From Pterois miles (Eukaryota; Chordata; Actinopteri; Perciformes; Scorpaenidae): a stretch of 64,000 nt of DNA. The position numbers and the translations under genes are program-made. The stretch is taken from positions 16,316,501 through 16,380,500 of the forward strand of contig CAMQGK010000327.1 of NCBI GenBank assembly GCA_947000775.1, read 5' to 3'. Below, piece after piece: positions 34,750 to 49,400 of this stretch. A model generated the notes under the pieces. That model had not been told where the DNA came from. It saw nothing but the letters and a program-made list of their open reading frames with translations, and did no database searches. Every line of letters begins with the position of its first letter. Positions within the stretch are counted from its first letter, which is position 1.

Positions 34750-37700
34750 CTGTCTGCATTGATCTCCAGTGATGTGATCCTCCTTGAGAGCCTGTTCTCA
34801 TCGGACTCTGATTTACGGCTTCATTAGGATCCTCGCGCTACCTCCCCTTCTTTTTGTCTCCCCAGCTTTCGCCAGGTCACTCTTGGAGACACACACACAC
34901 TCAGCGGAGTGAAAAAGCTGCAAACTAAAGGACTTTTCATCCCAAAACACATTGTATAGTTTGTTTCTGTTCTGTTTGTCATCTTTATGAATAATCTCTT
35001 ATTATTCATCAAGGCTCAGCACCTCATTGTGCCCCCGAGAGCTGGAGTGCTGTGGCGGTTTTCGGAGGTGCTTCCCTACCCCCAGGCAGCCCCCGCTCGG
35101 CTGAAAGGAGGTCTCATTGTGTGTGTCGTCTTTTATGGTGCCGTCTGAAAGGGAGGGATGCACTCCAGTCGGCATTCAAATGCACGTGGTAAAGCAGCCA
35201 GCAGAGCAGGACAAACACCACAGGTTGTAAACGCTTTGAAAAGGAGAGTGTGTGTGAGAGTGTGCGTGCATGAGGATGTGTAAATGGGAGTGTTTTGAGT
35301 GTGTGCGGGCTCTTGACTGAAAGGTTTTCACTCTCTTTACCTCCACTTTTTCTCTCCCGATACAGTTCGCCACTTACTTTGCTGCTCGTTTTTTCCCCCC
35401 TGTCTACCTGTCTTCTGTAGTCGCCTGAAATGACTTTCTTCTTCCTCACACTAAGAAAAAGAACCTCAAAGTTTTTGCTTCTCATGGTTTTAAAATCCCC
35501 CCCTCCACCACCACCACCGCCATTATCAGGAGTCAAGTCATGCAGAAATGTAAAAAAAAAAAAAAAAATAAGAAGGTAATCACACTTTGTGCTGGTGCTT
35601 TTGTCGTCAGTCCGTGATGGAAATGGGTCTAAATATGAGATTAGAACCTGCCGGTGACTGATGCTATTAGGCAGATATGCCATAGACTTTACTATCTCCC
35701 ATGAAGGATTAGCGCAAATTATACTGGGAGACAGGCTTGATTTCTCCTCTGCCTGGCTGGATGTGGGCATTTGAGGCACTCTAAGTTGACAGCGTCTGTC
35801 TCCGCTTAGTTCTCCGAGACAGGTTGTGTGACAGCTGATGCCAGGCGAGGGCTTAAAAAGTGTGTATGTGTGGGTGTCTGTTTGTGTGTCGGACAACGTT
35901 TGGTGGTCTGTGTGTGCGAGCGTGAGTGTGTCATTGTGTGTGAGAGTAGAGAGAGTTATAAACTGACAGGCGAGTGTGTTTGAATGTGATTGCGCGTCAA
36001 TGACTTCTTTTTTTTTTTTTCAGAAAACAGGTTCTCTTTGAGTAGGGTGACAATTGGGAAAGGCTAATTTTAAGCTCGGTGGCTTCCTCTTTAATTCTTC
36101 ACACTCTTATCTAGCATTATTTTGAAATAATTAAACTGTCCAGGTGAAGGTGTTTTTTGTAGCTATGAATAAGTAGGAAAGCTGGTCAGACATCTGACCA
36201 GGTGCTGGATATTTAAATCCGTTTAGAGGAAAATGCTGATAATAAGAGGACATGTAAGTTTCTCTTTGCTCCAGAAAGGTCCATCATGACAGCAGGCCAA
36301 TGACATCCATCACACAGCGCGTAATCTCAAATTGCTTGAACTATGATGTTGATGTAACTGGAGGTAGGTGGTCGAGCGCTTTGCTCACCTCTCAGGAATG
36401 TTTCGAGGGAACATGCAAATGCTCCCTGTTTTAGCCGTGCTGTCTCCTCTCGGCCTGCTGATTTAGGAGGGTGACATGTCCTTTAATGTTGGGTAATAAA
36501 CTGGAGGGGTGGATTTACGGGCTCAAGCCTTGTTTTCCCCCCAATGTTTTTGTCCTTTGGCTCCATATGACAACAATGCAAGGTCCGTCCTCGCCGCATT
36601 TGAGGTGTTTTCAAAGCTACTGTAGCAGCTTTAGCAGAGCCGTTGGTTTCCACCTCAGTCCGTGGCCATATGTCACTCAGAGAGAAAGTTTCCCAGTACA
36701 CTGGAAAATAGTTTGGATTGACAATCAGCTACTGCAGAAAGCTTTAGTCACTTAAGGTTACACCTGCCGATAGTTCATGATCAATGGATTTCATGAGTTT
36801 TATTGTGATTTCTGTCGACGCATTTAGCTTTGCTTGACATTTTCAACACGTGAAACGCAACCAAAATTGTGTAAATGCAGCAGTGCAACCTTTACTTAGA
36901 TCTGTTTGTTAACAAGATAATGACATGTTAACACAAATGCCACCAATTTCTTTAGCGCAATCTATCTTTCAGAAGATAGATAAGGAATTCATTGGTACCA
37001 ACCATGTCATACTAGCTTGTTGTAAAAGAGGCTAAATAAAAAAATAAAAAATAATTTTGGTGAGGAAAAACCGTCATGGGAATTTTCAAAGGGGTCCTTT
37101 GACCTTTGACCTCAAGATATGTGAAAGAAAATGGGTCTATGGGTACCCACGAGTCTCCCCTTTACAGACATGCCCATTTTACGATAATCACATGCAGTTT
37201 GGATCAAGTCGTAGTCAAGTCAGCACACTGACACACTGACAGCTGCTGTTGCCTGTTGGGCTGCAGTTTGCCATGTTATGATATTAACATATTTTTATGC
37301 TAAATGAAGTACCTGTGAGGGTTTCTGGACAATATTTGTCCTTGTTTTGTGTTGATAATTGAATTCCAATAATAAATATATATACACATTTGCATACAGC
37401 AAGTATATTTGCCCACTCCATATTGAGAAGAGTATTAAATACTAGACAAATCCCCCTTTAAGGTACGTTTTGAACAGATAAAAATATGTGATTAAACACG
37501 ATTAACTATAAACAATCATGAGATAAATTATGATAAATATTTTAACTGACTGACAGCCCTACTTAGAACCAAAGGGAACGATCTTTACTGCACATTTAAC
37601 AGCAATATTTTGATTCAGCTTGTCCTTCCAGTACTGCTCCACATCTTCAGATTTCTGCTTTGTCTTCCCACTCGTCCTCCTCCTCTCTGCTCTCTCCTCC

Positions 37701-39191
37701 TCCTTAGTGTGTGAGGTGCGATGCACAGCGGTGCTTCGCTGTGTCAGCAGGATTGAAACAGGTCAAAGTGTAGAATGACTCAGATAGGTGTGTAGCGTCA
37801 GACCGATATATACTGTACAGTATGTTTCCTGATATTGGCTTCTTGTTGGATTTTGGCCAGACGAGGCTGCCCACGTCTGATGTGATGTTCAGACTTCTGC
37901 CTGACTACAGCAGGTGAATATGACTGTTAGTAATGTTTTTGTTTCAGGTGGCTGACCAGAAAATGTACCTCAGTGTGGTGTGGGAGGATTTACTCACCAT
38001 CTTCAGTGTGTAAATCCTGCAATGAAACCTGCATTGGCTACCTCGCAGTGCTGCTAAATCTAAAGGAATTTTATGGTGGTTGAAATACTGTCTCAGAGGC
38101 TTTCCTAACCTGAGTACCTTTTGAGGGGATACATATAATAATTAAATCTTTCTAGCACGATAGAAGTCATGTCGGCACCAGTATCAGCATCTTAAAACCC
38201 CATATCGGTCTCCTCTACACTGGATGCTCCAAATCAGTCTCATCCTCGACACAGTTTGACTGATCAGTCCGAGGCCTAGTTTGCTGCTGCCAGCATGGGA
38301 CTCGATGTTCGTTTCTCTATTTATTTCCACAGCCCATGTGTTTTTTCCCCATATAAAGACAGTCTATGTCCGACCGTGTCACCGCGTGATGGATTGCATA
38401 GTCCTCTTCTCTCAGGAAGAGAAAGGGGGCGATGGTGGAAAGATGGAAGGAAAGAAGGAGGGAAAGAAAGAATGAGAGAGGGAGGAAGCGGAGTGGTGTG
38501 GTGCGGTGCAGCAGTGAAGGACATGGCAGCTTAGCGCTGGCCAAAAAGACTGTGCTGAACACCTGCTCCTGTCTCCAACGCCCCTTCAACCTCCTCATTA
38601 CCTGTCAATCTATCACAAGGCAGCCAGATCAAATGTCTGCAGCAGCCAGGACTCGCACAGGGACGGAGAGAGGGAAGAAAGAGGGGAAAGCGAGGGACAG
38701 ATTGCATGTCTGGGAGAGAGGAAAATGAAGGGGAAGTAAATGGAGCAGCTGCGTGTGCATATTGAAGATCTGTTGATAATTTGGAGTAAACTTTGTCCGG
38801 AGTGCAATTATTTAAAAACTTCTGGAGGTACTTTGTCATTAAATTTACAATGTGTGCAGTATAGACTGAATGACATGCAATGTGTTTTGTCATCATCAAT
38901 GGAGGGTTAAAAGATTATCAACAAGTTATTAGAAAGCAATTTTAAAATAATAAAAAAAGTAATATTCTGGGGGACTTTCAGGTGCAGCTCCTTGAACATC
39001 ATCATATATTACAGGCTGACCAAAAATCAATAATATTTTGTCAGGCATAATTTTTTTCAGTATACTATACCCGCTGCTCAACATTTAGACCAACCCTACA
39101 GCACCTCTGTGTGAGAGAGGTGAATCTGTGACAGACAGGCGCCTCTGTAGGGAGGCGGGGCCTGTAGTTTCAGATTACAGCGACAATGCTG

Positions 39192-39237
<46 letters not shown>

Positions 39238-39730
39238 TGTGTGTGTGTGTAAGAGAGAGTGTATTTGTGTGTTGTGAACACAACAAAACCATGCACATTT
39301 GTATGTATGTAAATATACTTTTTATGAGTGTTCATGCAGACATATACAGGTTTATTTTGTGTGCTAGAGTGTATCAGTTGTGTGTGTGTTGTGTGCTTTT
39401 AACGGTGGATAAATTTGAGCTCATCAAGGTGCATTAGTGCACACATGACCAGTCCCAGCCCTCTATTTCTGATCCCTTTCAGTGCCTACTCTCTCTCTCA
39501 GTCGTTTGCAGTCTCTCTCCCCTCTCTCTCCTTTAGCGTGTGAGCTGTGGTGATTTACGGTAATTATCCAACGTTGGGTCATCTATCAGGCTGGCCGTTG
39601 CTAGGAGATGGAAGCAGCTGCTGCTGGCTGTTGTCTTGTCATGGACAGTGCATGTGTGTGTGTATTTGTGCATACTTGTGTATGAACGTGTGTGTTTTTG
39701 GTGAGGGTGATTGAATGTGTTTATACGTGC

Positions 39731-39789
<59 letters not shown>

Positions 39790-40107
39790 CAGGTGAAGCA
39801 GTCCATCCTGATGTGGGGATTTAAAAGCGCAGGTGGTGTTAGGAGACGGAGGCAAGCGAAGGAGTTGGCGGATGGAGGGAAGGATTATAGGAGGGAGGGT
39901 GAGGGTGGGGTCAGAGGTTGAAAAAGGCCAGGTGGAATTTGAGAGTGTGTGTGTTTGGGGAGGGGTGGGCAGCTTAAAAGGCACAGGTGTGTGTGTGTGT
40001 GTGTGTGATAGACAGGGGAGCTGTATGATGAATGTATCCAGGCAGATGGAAGTTGGAGGAAGTCAGGCCTTGGGGAGTAGTTTTAGTGGCTGTGAAAATT
40101 ACAAGAT

Positions 40108-40159
<52 letters not shown>

Positions 40160-41117
40160 GGGGGTCTATCTATTCTATTGGCAGGTGATCGTCACACAGA
40201 TGGGTGCTGGTTCAGATCCCCGCTGAGGGGCCTATTTCTCTCCATTTTGCCGTTGTAATCCACCGTAACCCATTGTGCTGCAGCCGTCTCAGGTTTCATG
40301 ATCTACACACACCATTCATGTCCTAGCAGACGTGAATGCACCCAAATCCTACCCCCTCACACACACATTGAAAGGTCAACAGCTAACATTATAGTCTTAA
40401 CGCTGCATTCAGTGAACATATGAGGGGGTGTTTTCAAAGAAAACGCCGGGCTTTGTCATCACAGGTAACTCATGACTTGAAGTTTAGACAGGGAGATTGC
40501 TGAAATGTTTACTGTGATATAATAACGAGACAAAACAGAGAGGACACTATGATAGTAATTACAGCGACCAAGCAATCCTAATAATTATTGCGTTAATATT
40601 GAAAGTAGAGAAATAAAAGTGAACAAATTTGATTGTGTAAATATCTTAAAATTGTAAGCAATGGATACAGTAATTGCTACTGTTTACTACCAAATTGCTA
40701 ATAATATAAATATTATAATAATAACAGACTTAATTCACAAACTAATAATTATACAGTTAAAAAAAATATACGCCTAGACTGTTTAGATCTGTGAAGTTTT
40801 ATTTACTTGGCAGATCTGTAAAAAAAAAAAAAAAAAACAGCTGGACAGAGGCCACGCGTCCATATGAGCGACGGTAACTGTAAATACAACCTCCACTCTC
40901 AGCTCTCCATACCGGCCTAATTAGTGCCAGTTAGCATTTGTCATTGCGTTTAGGGGTGAAGATTAGGAACACCTCTCAATTAATCTGCAATCAGCCTGTT
41001 TGTTAATTAGCTAACCTGTTCTAAGTGGCCTTCAGGGCTCTTGTGTAATTAGCTAAGCTGCTGGGAAGCAGGTCTGTGTGTTGACATTGACCTAAAGCAC
41101 ACAATACACACACACAC

Positions 41118-41164
<47 letters not shown>

Positions 41165-42369
41165 TATATATATATACAATATAGGATGCACAGATGTCTC
41201 CAGTCATGGTCAATGGTCAAAAGGGACGAGAACCTCTGGCTTCCAATAAATTACACACAAACCAAACGCACTTTATGTGTGTTCAGGAAAAACAAATGCT
41301 TAAACACACACACACTTCCTAACATACTTTAGTAGTTGACACAGGCGTGCCGCGCTCATCCAAATATACATATTTGCACGTCGTCATGCTCGCAGCACTG
41401 ATTATTCCTCCGTTCACTCTACAGCAAACCTGCATCCCTCAAAAGCATTCTTAGAAAAGACGGGAGGAGAAAATATATACTGTACTCCCCGTGCACGTAC
41501 ACTCTTTTGAACATTTCATCCTTTTCAAGTGCAACAACATCCCCACCAAAATGAACAGCTTCTCCATTGCTGTGTCGAAGCGTTTTTTTTTTTCTCTCTT
41601 GCTCACTTCAAAGCCATTTGTTTACTCTGCTGCCTCCTGACATTGTCTGTGGTAATTAAAGGAGCGCACCGAAATTTATGGTTTAATTATACAGGCCTTG
41701 TTATGCAGAGAAGACCAGGATGGGGCTGATATGCTCAATAAAAATAAATAAATTCCATACGGGGTTTATTGAACCCGCGTTTGTGTGCAGGGTTGCAATC
41801 ATTCCAGCCACTCAGGTGTGCGTACGCATTCATGTGCATGCATATGCGTGTATGTTTATTTATGTATTGCCTCGCAGGACAGCTGCAGCTCAGTGTGAGT
41901 GGGTGAGAATGAAATTTAAAAAAGAAAAAAAAGCCAGATGAATTGCAATCGATTGCCGCTGGTTCACCGTATTGATCCGGCAGCATGTTAAAGCCTGCTG
42001 TACTCCATGAAGAACACTCAGTCAGTCAGTATGGGCTCAATACCACCCCCACCGTACCTCATCCACCCCTTCACCAACTAACACAGGGCTGGATATACTG
42101 TAAATGTCTCCCTGTGTTGTTACTGCCTGCATGTGTAAAAAGCGGATTATGCTTGCAACCTCAGCTTCTGTATGCATGAGTGTGTGTGTGTGTGTGTGTG
42201 TTTGTGTGCTGGCGTGTGTGTGTGACTGGTTTTGTGCGAGCACAGTAATGGAGAGTGATCTTGGCTGTGGCCCACAAGCTGCTTCTCTGAACTGATCTTT
42301 GAGTTGGGTATAAATAGCGCTTGCTCTATAAATAAAACAGCAGCACCTTTCACACACTCTCTCTCACTT

Positions 42370-42402
<33 letters not shown>

Positions 42403-45400
42403 CACACACTCAGACCTGCCCACATGACTCTTGGATCTTACACTTGAAGGTACACAATCATATGCACAAATCCCATCAATCCATATCTGATTCTCTGCAT
42501 GGAGGTCAGATAGAAGGATGTCTGTCGGACATATTGACATATTTACATGAGAGCATGACCTGTACCAGCTTAGCGCTGGCCTGACCTCTGACCCCACTTT
42601 ACTTTACAGAATGATAAGGCCCCACATCAGGTCTTTAATGTGCACAATTTGGTGTTAAGCTTTTATTCAAAACACCTTGTAGCGTGAGAAAGTAGATGAT
42701 CGATGTCTTCCCTAAAATGAGCATAAAATGGCATTAAACCCCTTTGGTTCAGGAAGATCTTGTCCTCTCCCAGCCAGTAGTTGTCGAGGTATGGAACGCA
42801 GACTGGCAATCCAGCATCACTATCCTGCTTGCAAGGGAAAACACCCTAACAAACTGCTCTCTAACAGTTCGGTGACTGTGACTTAACATAATGCTACCGG
42901 CCAACTGTAACTCAACGTGACTTGAAGTGTTTGCACGGAGCCACCGGTGTAAACGATCACCGGAAAGGCTGCTGGTTGACTCAGTGAATATCAATAATAC
43001 AGAATTTCATCCACTAATCCTGTTTGCACAGCACTTATTCACATTCACTCCACTTTCTACATCAGTCCATTATGTAGCTGTGTGTCTCAAGAACAACATG
43101 TCCCATCCGCCCGCTGTCTGCTGAGCTCAACTCAGGCTAGGAGTGTTTTGAAATGGTGGTGGTGGTGGGGGGAGATAAATTGGTACAGCGAGCTGGAATG
43201 CTGCAGCAGTTATTTAAGGCCCTGTAGGTGCTGCCTAGGCCATATGCTCCCATTATTCCGCTTGGGAGGGGCCCATGTGGGCATGTGAGCAAGGCTAGAA
43301 AGAGGAGGAGGAGGGTGGGAGAAAAAGAGAAAAGAGGAGGGTGATGGAGGGGAATGAAGGGAGAAAGGTAGCTGAGGAGGAATTATTTTAAGGAGAGCCC
43401 CCCTATCAAGCGTCAGAGGAATTTTCAAGAACGGGTTACCTGGAGAAGCCTGAGATGAGACGAGAACGAATTAGCTTCCAAAGTAAATGATCGCCTTCAC
43501 CCTCAATATCCGGCACTCTCGCCGTCGTCTTTGCATAATTCATCTCGTCAAATTTTGAGGTGTGACAGAGTATAATTCATGAACTCCTGAACTTTTCAGG
43601 TTGATAGCTTTTTCTTGGGTTTAGGGCTTCTCAATCATTTTCACATCATGGAGCTGCGCTTAATAAGAGTCGGTATGGCGCACCTCCTCACGGGTGATTG
43701 TTTGGTTGCTTGTTGATTTTTCACAAGTCAGTGCAACTGAATTTTTTTGTAGCAGTGAGAATGAAATATGATCAGGATAATATCAAGTAAATGGTGAGAA
43801 TAAACTTCAAAACCTGGATCCCCAAACTTCATTTTGTCAGCTATTTACATTTTTCAAATATCTTTTCTCCTGCAGATGGCTTAATATCTATGCGTTAAGA
43901 AAACAAGGCCCAGACGCAGCTTTGTCATTGGCTTCATATCTCTCTCCCTCTCTCTCCTCTTCTTCCCCCTATCTGTACAGTCTCTTGTCAAACTGAGGCC
44001 TGTGTTCCTGATCAGGGCATTGCTCTCATGTTAGCCGCTTCACGGGAAGCACATCCCAGCATTCCCTCTGACACGCCGGCAGCAGCATTACCATAATTGG
44101 CTTTTCTACATGACGGGACAGAGGAAATAATAATGTCATTTTATTTACAGCCCTCTTGTCCCGGTCCGAGAGCTATCACCCCTCCTCCCTCCTCCATCCC
44201 TCCTCACCGCTGCACTCTTTCCTCCTCTCCGCACATACACAGACATACACCCCCCCCCCCCCTCGTCTATCTCATCTCCCTCTCTCCCACTCTCCCTGTG
44301 CGGGGCGCGAGTCTCGTTCTGCCACGGCGTGTAGGTCAAGCGATGGCTTTTTGATCAGCTCCTGTCCAAAGCCATCAGGGTTGAGAGGCACGTAATGGAG
44401 AGCGGGGTGACAAACAGAATCTGGGGAAGGAATAAGACTGCCAGTTTCCTATTAGGGGCCGGCCTAAACGGCCTCTGCCCCCCACCCCACCCACCACCTG
44501 CCCCCCCACACCCATTCTCTGCTGCGAACCCACTCCTACACTGCCTAAATCACATGAGTGAAGGGGCCCATGATTGGACATTAGTGCCGCAAATGACTGC
44601 CATGATTGCCCCCTCTTCCCAAACTCACATCAAATAAATAAAGAAATGTGTGTAAATAAATAGAAGGAGGGGTGTTGGAGAAATGGGGCTGGTGGTGGAG
44701 GTGGTGGAGGTGGTGGTGGTGAGGGGAAGCTGACTGGTTTCATCCCCTTCTTTTTCCTCTCTCTTGTTTCATCGCCTCTCTGCCTTTCTTATCTGGTTTG
44801 TTTGGCTTTGACATCGGCCAAATGGTGAAGCTCCGCGAACCTGACAGAGAGTTTTATTGATTTAACAACCAGCAGACTCTCAGCGAAGCAAAGGGAGAAG
44901 GCAAAAAAAAAAAAAAAAAAAAATAGGGTAAGGCGGAGAAAGATAGCAAAGTTTTGAAAAGGAGTGATATGTTTCTGCTTTGCTCCTTGCCAAAACACTG
45001 ACGTGTCCGCCGGTTGTATTTCATTCGATATCGTTTACAAAAATCAAGTCATACACAAAATGTCAGGCCGTGTGTGAGGGGGAATGTTTTCGAGATGATC
45101 TGTTCTGAGGTTGATCATGTTGTCCCATGTTGAGACAGGATACAGGGCGTTGACCACAGTCTTCTCATCAGAAAAACATCATATCAAAGTGTCGTCTGAT
45201 CCGCACAACAGGACTCAGCACACACTCAGCTCTGGTCTCTGAGAGCTAATACTAAATGCACAAACCTGATCATAAATGCAAACTCTGGAACAACATGTGG
45301 CATTCATTAATCTTGATATATTAGGTACAAATCAGAATAAAGGGTGCTTAATGCGCACTTAAAAAGTGGTAGTCCTTCTGGAGCTCTCGCTGAGAGATGA

Positions 45401-46432
45401 GAACAAAACACACGCTTGAGCTCTCATCTCTAATCACATAAAGTTCCGTCGCCCAAAGTATATTTGGTAGCCTGAGACATGAAAACCTTTGATGCCACCT
45501 CCTTTACAGCACCATAAAGTGTCTATGTCAATCCACTTGTGCATTATGCATTTTTAAAAAGGCTCTTTATAACATCCAACGGGGCTACTACAAACCATTT
45601 TTGGTGCTTAACATATTTTAGATCCTTTTTTGTTCACAGTGTATTAACCGTGCGTGTAGGTGTTGAGAGATCAGTGCTACGCTCGGATGCTAATTCCTGC
45701 CTCCTCCGTGTGTATTGCTGGTGATCTGGCGTGGCTGGTGGCGGGCTTGATCGCTGCTGCTTCTGACAGTGAGTCTGTGGCGCTATCCTGGCCACGCTGC
45801 CTCCTGTCTCCTTGATGGCGGCACGTCCCCGAGCAAAAGTGACAGGCGCTTTGGCGCCCGTGCAGATGGCCCTGCTCACAGCCATCACCCGCTCGGCAAA
45901 CCAAACCGCCAGGGACGGCGCGCCAGCCCTGCCCCTTCCCTCCCGAGCCCGCCCCTTGCTGCTGGTGTTGCTCAGAGAGGGGGCTTAATCTGGTAGGCCA
46001 GTCAGAATCACACATCTTCAAGTTACAGTGATTGAACAGATTGAGTTTATGTGTAGATTCAGAATTTAGCATCCTGTCAGAATGGATGCAGCATCTCAAA
46101 AGAGACGGGGAGGTAATTTATTTCAGACTAACGTGAACGCCACGTTTCATCACTAATATTGTACATTTATGGTTTGCGAAAACCGTCCACTTGCTGCCTG
46201 TGATTTTTACAGATGTCTGTGTCTGCCAGTCTTTTGTCTGTGTGCTTTTGATATCTCCCTCTTTGTTGTTTCCATGACAACATGGCAGGACAGGCATTGA
46301 TTGACAGGGATCGTCAAAGGGTTCCCTGGCGACCTGCTCATTGTTCGAAGCCCCTCCCTGCTGCAGTCTGTGTTTTGTCACTCACCCAGTGATATTTCTG
46401 ATCTGCTGCTTCTCATTCCTGCTGTCTGTCTC

Positions 46433-46485
<53 letters not shown>

Positions 46486-49400
46486 TAAGCACTGCCAGCT
46501 AACGGGGGTTTAGCTATTTTTTGGCTGCAGCCAGCCATTGTGACTGACTCACATAGGTAATTCCTACTGTATGTTTGCACTGTTCGTGTGGGCTTGTGAA
46601 GAATGGACGGGTGTTCTGCGGGACGCTTTGTATATTAAATGGGTGATATGTATTGATAGCCTCCTGTTCTGGAAGCGGGTTAGCAAGGGGGGAAGGCACT
46701 GTAACAGAAGACACTCTGCAGATGTGTTGTAGAGAGTACAGCACATAATGCTAATCTGCTGTGTTAGGGATTTTCAGGAGTTTTAGAAACTGTCTCGGTC
46801 TCAGTCTGTCAGTGGGATTGAAGCGCAGCCAGGTTCTCCTGTAGTGCTCTCATTTCACTGAAATCCTGTCAGGCGTTAGGGGAGTATGTTGCTCATTTGG
46901 AGAGGGGTGTATCAGTAGCACACAGCAAACTCAGACTTATAGGCAATATTATGGTCGGTGGACTCAGGTTCGCACTGTAAGAGCAAACATGCATGAGCTG
47001 CAGAGTGCGTAAAGTCGGTATGGGGAGGTGAGCGTGCGGGCAGACGCGCATTCGCAAGCAGGCACTTACCGAGGCGCTCACACGCACACGCATGCACATC
47101 ATCGTGCAGTCACAGTCGACGGTGCAGCTGCTCACCTCCCCCACCCCCTCCACCCATCTCCTCTCAGGCAGCAGTAAATGTTGCCAGTGTATATATATCA
47201 GGTATTATGTCCACTTAGATTATGATATGACAGGTTAGCGTGCCGTTTGAAGCTGACAGCACATCTGTTTCATCAGGAGAGAGTGATACTGGCATCTAGG
47301 ACACACATCTCACCATGCAGGAAGGAGATAAAGGAAGAAGCTAGGGGGGCCGTCTTTCCTGTCTCCCTGCCTCCCTCACCCCTCTCTCTCTTTCTCTCTC
47401 TTCTTTCTCCCTTTTCTCTTACACCCATCAAACCCACCGCCTCCTGCTCACTTTTTCTTTCTCCTCCCGCATCTACTTTTCATTCACTTGTTCTCCCCCC
47501 AACCACCTCCTGTCTCTCCGACTTACTGATGCTTGCTGTGTCTTCCCTAGCATGCAAACACACACGGTCTAGCCTTATATCTCATTTGTCTTTTGTACAT
47601 TTTACTAGTAAACCTGTTACATCTCAGGCTCCTTTAGTTCCCTTTCCTCTTTTAATCTGTCTTTTTGTTAAGCACTGTCCGTGCCATTTTGGATCACAGT
47701 ATGCCCCAGACTCCTTCCTTCAACAATCATTGTGGAATTCTCAATCCAAGTGCCATTGTTTTGCCAGTTCCTGCCTATTAGCTCAAATGAAAATGACCTT
47801 CAGCTCATCAGAGTGGGTGAGAAAAAGCTGCAATATCTCTGAATTAGTGTTTTGTTTCTTTCTCTCCCCAATCAGTTGCATAACCTAAACATGTGAGGAG
47901 CAGGACTTCACTGACTGGATGACTGAAAGGCAATAAAGCTTGGAGAAAGAAAGAAAGAAAGAAAGAAAGCAAGAAAGAAAGATAAGAGGGGGGAGTTGAA
48001 CATGCAAGCATGCAGCTGGCTAACAAGGCCAAACAGCCAGTCATTTCCTGGGGAACATGAGGCATGTGTGGAGGAATAGGGAGTTGGGAAGGAAAAGGAC
48101 AACTGTCAGAAGCTCAGTGATTTATTTTTCCCTCGGAGGCTTTTTTCACCACTGGCTCTCAGAGCCACATGTGTGTGAGATACACACAAATTCGTGCATG
48201 CATGCATACACACTAACATTGGATGAGAGTAAAAGCCTACATTTCCCATCGTTGAGTATTCATTCCATGTTATTTTGACAGTGGTCCTGTTGATGTGTTG
48301 TAAATGTTTAATTTCACCGAGCTGACCTCCTTTCCCTCTCTTCTTTTCTCCTCTTTTTTTGTCTCTTGCTCTCTTTCGCTCCAGCGTACATGCCCGAAGA
48401 TGAGCTCAAGGCAGCCGATCACGATGAGGAAGAGCACCTGCAGGATGACGGCCTCTCATTAGACGGCCAGGACACTGAGTTTCTGTGCAATGAGGAAGAG
48501 GAAGATGTGGACGGAGGCCAGCCGCCCAGCTACAGAGACTCTCCGCTCAGCAATGGCACTAACCCTGACGCTGGATACGGGTCCCCGCTCAGCGATGCCA
48601 GCGACCGACTGACGGATTTCAAGAGCACTTCTTCCAGGGACGGTCAGGAGAGGGATGGCACGGCTCTGCCCTTCCGCCCCAACAACGGCCTCTCTTTCCA
48701 GGATAGCCTGGCACAGATGAAAGCTGTCTATGCAAACCTCATCTCAGATGCCTCTTGGTCCAGCATCACAATGGACATCATGAAAGCTAAGCCTGCTGCA
48801 GCCGGCAGTGTTAACAGTGCCCTCACCACTCCGGAACCCGCCCCTACTGCTTCTGTCTCCACAACTACGACCACAAACAAGAGCAGCGGGGCTAACATGG
48901 CTAGCAGTCACCATAACGGCAGGAGCTCTAGCACCACTGTCAACCACATGGGCAGCACCACAAGTGGCAACACTAATGGCACAGCAGCTAGCTCTGTTAG
49001 CAGCCACAGTGCAACCAGCTGCAGTGGGAGCAGCAGTGGTGGGGCTAGTAATGGTAGCGGTGTAGCCTATGACTGGCACCAGGCAGCACTTGCCAAAACT
49101 CTTCAGCAGACCCCCTACCACCTTTTACCAGAGCCCAGCCTCTTCAGCACAGTGCAGCTCTACCGGCAGAACAACAAACTGTATGGTTCTGTTTTCACTG
49201 GTGCAAGCAAGTTCCGCTGCAAAGATTGCAGTGCCGCCTACGACACACTGGTGGGTTTAACGGTCCACATGAATGAGACGGGCCACTATCGAGATGACAA
49301 CAAGGACAAAGAGGAGGATCAGGGGAAGCGCTGGTCCAAGCCGCGCAAGCGCTCCCTGATGGAGATGGAGGGGAAAGAGGATGCCCAGAAAGTGCTGAAG

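Larger units (their letters stand above)
38212..41104 (+). other. tshz1 intron segment with many GT tracts
   Basis: Holds (GT)n at 39195-39250 and 39732-39788, a GT/poly-G compound at 40113-40164, an A run near 40821-40837, and a homeobox-motif-rich block at 40910-41080. No coding sequence supported. Confidence 0.5.
19788..48384 (+). other. tshz1: Large tshz1 intron
   Basis: 28,597-base GT-AG intron. No convincing coding sequence lies inside. It holds over a dozen long dinucleotide tracts, two G/C-homopolymer compound repeats, one transposon copy at 36908-37561, one MITE at 37800-38211, and islands of complex, homeobox-motif-rich sequence typical of developmental-gene enhancers. The subregions are described separately. 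Confidence 0.9.

Noticed and set aside
35114..35896. 260-codon open frame on the minus strand
   Set aside because: It runs through GT-rich, poly-Gly and poly-Phe low-complexity DNA, has no recognisable domain, and lies in the tshz1 intron.
47247..47888. 213-codon plus-strand open frame before the tshz1 main exon
   Set aside because: Composition is Ser/Leu/Pro from pyrimidine-rich DNA. There is no domain similarity and no splice logic linking it to tshz1.
48366..48384. tshz1 main exon starting at 48366 with a separate N-terminus
   Set aside because: These bases are the pyrimidine tract and CTCCAG acceptor. The correct N-terminus MPRRKQQEPRRSA is encoded at 19748-19787 and joins in phase.
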